NCBI GenBank assembly: GCA_036001245.1 | Contig: DASYUL010000025.1 | Span: forward strand, 1 to 8,010 | Length of the DNA: 8,010 nt | Source: Gp7-AA6 sp036001245 | GTDB taxonomy: Bacteria > Acidobacteriota > Thermoanaerobaculia > UBA5066 > Gp7-AA6 | Direction: 5' to 3' | In this document: one piece after another, positions 5,936 to 8,010 of the stretch | Numbering within the stretch: position 1 is the stretch's first letter | How the letters are laid out: each line of letters starts with the position of its first letter | Notes under the pieces: generated by a model | Database searches by the model: none | What the model saw: only the letters and a program-made list of their open reading frames with translations | Told to the model about the DNA's origin: nothing | Made by a program: the position numbers and the translations under genes

Positions 5936-7144
5936 CTAGAAGAGGTAGATCACGTTCACGAGGCCGGTCGGCTGGCTGCCGGTGAGTCCTTCCCTCTTCT
6001 CGAAGACGTCGTGATCCGACCAGTCGATGCGGAGGTCGGCGCGGATCAGGAAGTGAGAAGAGGCCTTGAGCTCAGGAGTGAGCGTGATCCCCTTCAGCTT
6101 CTGCGCCACTCCGGTCCGGGCACCGTCCCGGTCGTTGAACAGCTCGCCTCTGAGAATGAGGGCGAAGCTGTCGCTCAAGCCGAATCGCGCATAGCCGACG
6201 ATCCCGTTCCACATCGCGGTCTGGCCGTGCGTGACGGCGTTCGCTTCGCTGCCGTAGACGACGTCCAGGGTCAGGACCGCCCGATCCCTGACCTTCGCCT
6301 GGGCGTTCACGTTGATCACGTTGCGGAGGTCACCGTCTCCGTCATCGCGCTCCGGCCCCACCATGTAGTTGGCAACGACCGTGACCGTTTTCGAGGGGCT
6401 GAAGGTGAGCTGAGCGCCCAGGGATTCACCGGTGTTGTTGTCCTTCACGACGTCCCAGCCGGCGGCGAGCATCACTGTCGCCGCGAGCTCTTCGCTGAAC
6501 CTGTAGCCGGCCTTGACCCCGGTGTGGGTGAATGGGATCGCGTATCCGAACTGGAAAGAGCGGGTGGCGTTGTCGTTGTAGCCGTCGTATCCCTCGATGA
6601 CCTCGTAGCCGTGGTGCGTCACGAACTTTCCGGCGTCGATACGCAAGCCGCCTCCGACCGCCGCGATGTAACTGACGAAGGCCTGCTGGAGATCGAAGTC
6701 GTGAGCCTTACCGCTCGCGTCGCGGAAGAGCCCGGCCGCCGCCGACACCCGCGGGATCGAGCCGCCGGCCGCGGCGTCGATCCGGAAGCCCGCCTCGCCC
6801 GGCTTGACGACGGCCTTTTGCAGGACGGCCTCGGCCACATCCACCTGGAGGGTGTTGTCGTCGAAGTCGAAGACCCGAAACTGGTTGGTGCCCGAGGTCG
6901 GGCGATTCGTGTTGTAAGAGTACTTGCCCGACACGAAGCCGTTGACCGTGATCTCTTCGTACCAGGGTTTCGGGGCCGGCGCCGGCGTGGGGGTGGCTGT
7001 CGAGCTGGGCGCCGCGGCCGGCTCCTGCGCCGGGGCCGGGCGGGCGGCCGCGAGAGCGGCGGCGGCGGCGATCGCGCGCGCGGCGAGACGGTATCGCTGC
7101 GACCAGGGCGAGTTGTGTCCGGTCATGGAGAACAGTGCTTTCAT
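5936..7144 (-). CDS. Outer-membrane beta-barrel porin, BBP2-like
   Basis: 402 residues. The N-terminus is a signal peptide: a basic stretch with QRYRLAAR, an alanine-rich hydrophobic core (about 20-34) and a likely cleavage after APA at about residue 39. A Pro/Ala/Thr-rich linker follows (about 40-60). The rest alternates short amphipathic strands and turns, with the segments NGFVSGKYSYN, QFRVFDFDDNTLQ, FDLQQAFVSYIA, FVTHHGYEVIEGYDGYN and YAIPFTHTGV that I associate with the putative beta-barrel porin-2 family. It ends in NVIYLF, with the terminal Phe recognised by the BAM machinery. It probably forms a passive pore in the outer membrane; the solute is unknown. The start ATG at 7144 has GGGAGG 4 nt upstream; an in-frame ATG at 7126 would shorten the n-region only. 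It lies 80 bp after the gltB stop with no clear terminator between, so read-through from gltB is possible. Solute link to nitrogen metabolism is not shown. Confidence 0.87.
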   Translation of the reverse strand: MKALFSMTGHNSPWSQRYRLAARAIAAAAALAAARPAPAQEPAAAPSSTATPTPAPAPKPWYEEITVNGFVSGKYSYNTNRPTSGTNQFRVFDFDDNTLQVDVAEAVLQKAVVKPGEAGFRIDAAAGGSIPRVSAAAGLFRDASGKAHDFDLQQAFVSYIAAVGGGLRIDAGKFVTHHGYEVIEGYDGYNDNATRSFQFGYAIPFTHTGVKAGYRFSEELAATVMLAAGWDVVKDNNTGESLGAQLTFSPSKTVTVVANYMVGPERDDGDGDLRNVINVNAQAKVRDRAVLTLDVVYGSEANAVTHGQTAMWNGIVGYARFGLSDSFALILRGELFNDRDGARTGVAQKLKGITLTPELKASSHFLIRADLRIDWSDHDVFEKREGLTGSQPTGLVNVIYLF

Positions 7145-7148
7145 GGCG

Positions 7149-7154
7149 CCTCCC
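7149..7154 (-). promoter_or_regulatory. Ribosome binding site of the porin gene
   Basis: GGGAGG on the minus strand, 4 nt before the ATG at 7144. The spacing is short but the match is good, and it favours this start over the in-frame ATG 18 bases downstream. Confidence 0.6.
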
Positions 7155-7224
7155 GCGAAAGGGCCCCGGTCAGCCTCACCGCTCCGGCGACCCGATCCCT
7201 GCTCCACACGTTCTTCGGCACTCC

Positions 7225-8010
7225 CTACGGCGCCGCCGCAGCGAGCGTCTCGTCCGCTCCGGCGGCCGAACGCGGGCGGGAGCGCACCGCGGACGTTGCG
7301 GCCGGGCGCAAGGCCTGCCTCGGAGCGACCTTCCAGAAACGGGGCAGAAAGGCGTTCCAGTTCTCGAGGACCTCGGCAGCGCGGGCGCTCCCCGTCGCGT
7401 CGCGGTGCCACTCGATCATGCGTTTCAGGTGCCCGGCGTCCCGGGGCGACAGGCTCCTGGCCGGCGCGACCATTTCGGTGTTGCACCGTCGCAGGAATCC
7501 GGCGTCCGGATCCAGGACGTAGGCCACGCCGCCGGACATTCCCGCGCCGAAGTTGCGCCCCGTCTCTCCGAGAATCGCGACCGATCCCGCCGTCATGTAT
7601 TCGCAAGCGTGATCGCCGGCTCCCTCGACGACGGCGAGCGCGCCGCTATTGCGCACGGCAAACCTCTCCCCCACGCGCCCGGCCGCGAAGAGCCGCCCGC
7701 CCGTGGCTCCGTAGAGGAGCGCGTTGCCGGCGATGACGGGGGTCCCGCACGGCCGGGGAAAGGACCGACGAGGCGCCAGGACGATCTCGCCGCCCGACAT
7801 GCCCTTCCCGACGTGGTCGTTGGCCTCCCCCTGGAGGGCCATCCGCATTCCCTCGACGCAGAAGGCGCCGAAGCTTTGCCCGGCGCTTCCGCGGTAGCGA
7901 AGTGTGACCAGCCCCGGCGCGAGGCGGCGACCCCGAAGGCGCCCGGCCAGCTCGCCCGCGATCCGCGCCCCGACGGCCCGGTCGGCATTGGTGATGTCGA
8001 AGTCGATCGC
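7225..8010 (-). CDS. gltB: Glutamate synthase large (alpha) subunit, C-terminal part, 5' end beyond window
   Basis: Only the last 261 residues are visible; the gene enters from the right edge in frame. The segment is the C-terminal GXGXG (beta-helix) domain of the GOGAT large subunit: TNADRAVGARIAGELA, GSAGQSFGAF, ANDHVGKGMSGGEIV, VIAGNALLYGATGG, VRNSGALAVVEGAGDHACEYMTAG and LGETGRNFGAGMSGG are close to the family consensus. The holoenzyme, with the small subunit GltD, makes two glutamates from glutamine and 2-oxoglutarate for ammonia assimilation. The glutaminase and FMN domains must lie outside the window. The tail after FWKVAPRQAL ends in a low-complexity Ala/Arg stretch of about 30 residues that looks non-conserved. 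No gltD follows; the next gene on the strand is the porin. The stop is a TAG at 7225-7227. The C-terminal domain is also found in archaeal-type and glxD-like stand-alone proteins, but the wording here fits gltB. Confidence 0.93.
   Translation of the reverse strand, partial: AIDFDITNADRAVGARIAGELAGRLRGRRLAPGLVTLRYRGSAGQSFGAFCVEGMRMALQGEANDHVGKGMSGGEIVLAPRRSFPRPCGTPVIAGNALLYGATGGRLFAAGRVGERFAVRNSGALAVVEGAGDHACEYMTAGSVAILGETGRNFGAGMSGGVAYVLDPDAGFLRRCNTEMVAPARSLSPRDAGHLKRMIEWHRDATGSARAAEVLENWNAFLPRFWKVAPRQALRPAATSAVRSRPRSAAGADETLAAAAP

Noticed and set aside
7020..7100. GC-rich, repetitive-looking tract
   Set aside because: It encodes the alanine-rich core of the porin signal peptide and the start of its linker; the repetition comes from Ala codons and is not a DNA repeat element.
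5870..7522. A 550-codon plus-strand open frame
   Set aside because: It is antisense to the porin and the gltB end, both of which have clear family patterns and proper starts or stops. Its translation has no domain-like pattern.

Overview
The window is a GC-rich, gene-dense stretch of bacterial chromosome. It carries ordinary metabolic genes, with no RNA gene, mobile element or CRISPR array that I can see. An outer-membrane beta-barrel porin with a signal peptide and a C-terminal phenylalanine indicates a diderm (Gram-negative) host. Malate synthase, glutamate synthase, a crotonase-family protein and an amidohydrolase suggest a free-living heterotroph. The porin type (BBP2-like) and the gene mix remind me of Acidobacteriota, Rokubacteria/Methylomirabilota or delta-proteobacterial soil lineages, but the sequence alone does not settle the phylum.

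Layout, left to right (minus strand unless stated): a malate synthase whose C-terminus runs off the left edge (1-1730); a 185-bp gap with a weak candidate promoter; a 101-residue dimeric alpha/beta-barrel protein (1916-2221); an ECHDC3-like crotonase (2237-3013); an unrecognised 103-residue protein (3096-3407); a DUF4177-like 72-residue protein (3424-3642); an alpha/beta hydrolase (3703-4449) that overlaps by 8 bp the gene of a single-PAS-domain protein (4442-4888); a 105-bp divergent intergenic region with a perfect inverted repeat; a plus-strand amidohydrolase of the TIM-barrel Amidohydro-rel/ACMSD-like class (4994-5863); then, convergent with it, a BBP2-type porin (5936-7144); and the 3' end of the glutamate synthase large subunit gene gltB (7225-8010, entering from the right edge).

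The genes from the PAS protein down to the 101-residue protein all point the same way with gaps of 15 to 82 bp or an overlap, so they could form one or two transcription units: PAS plus hydrolase, and DUF4177, the unknown protein, crotonase and barrel protein. No common pathway can be proved from sequence. Malate synthase serves the glyoxylate shunt, and crotonase-like and hydrolase genes fit acyl-CoA or carboxylic acid metabolism, but this is inference. Every intergenic gap is shorter than 200 bp. Very long open frames antisense to the malate synthase and porin genes are by-products of high GC content. I see no clear evidence of a new multi-gene system. The most interesting points are the PAS protein with a histidine at the heme-ligand position of FixL/DOS, coupled to a hydrolase, the crotonase that lacks both catalytic glutamates, and the altered HPG segment of the malate synthase.
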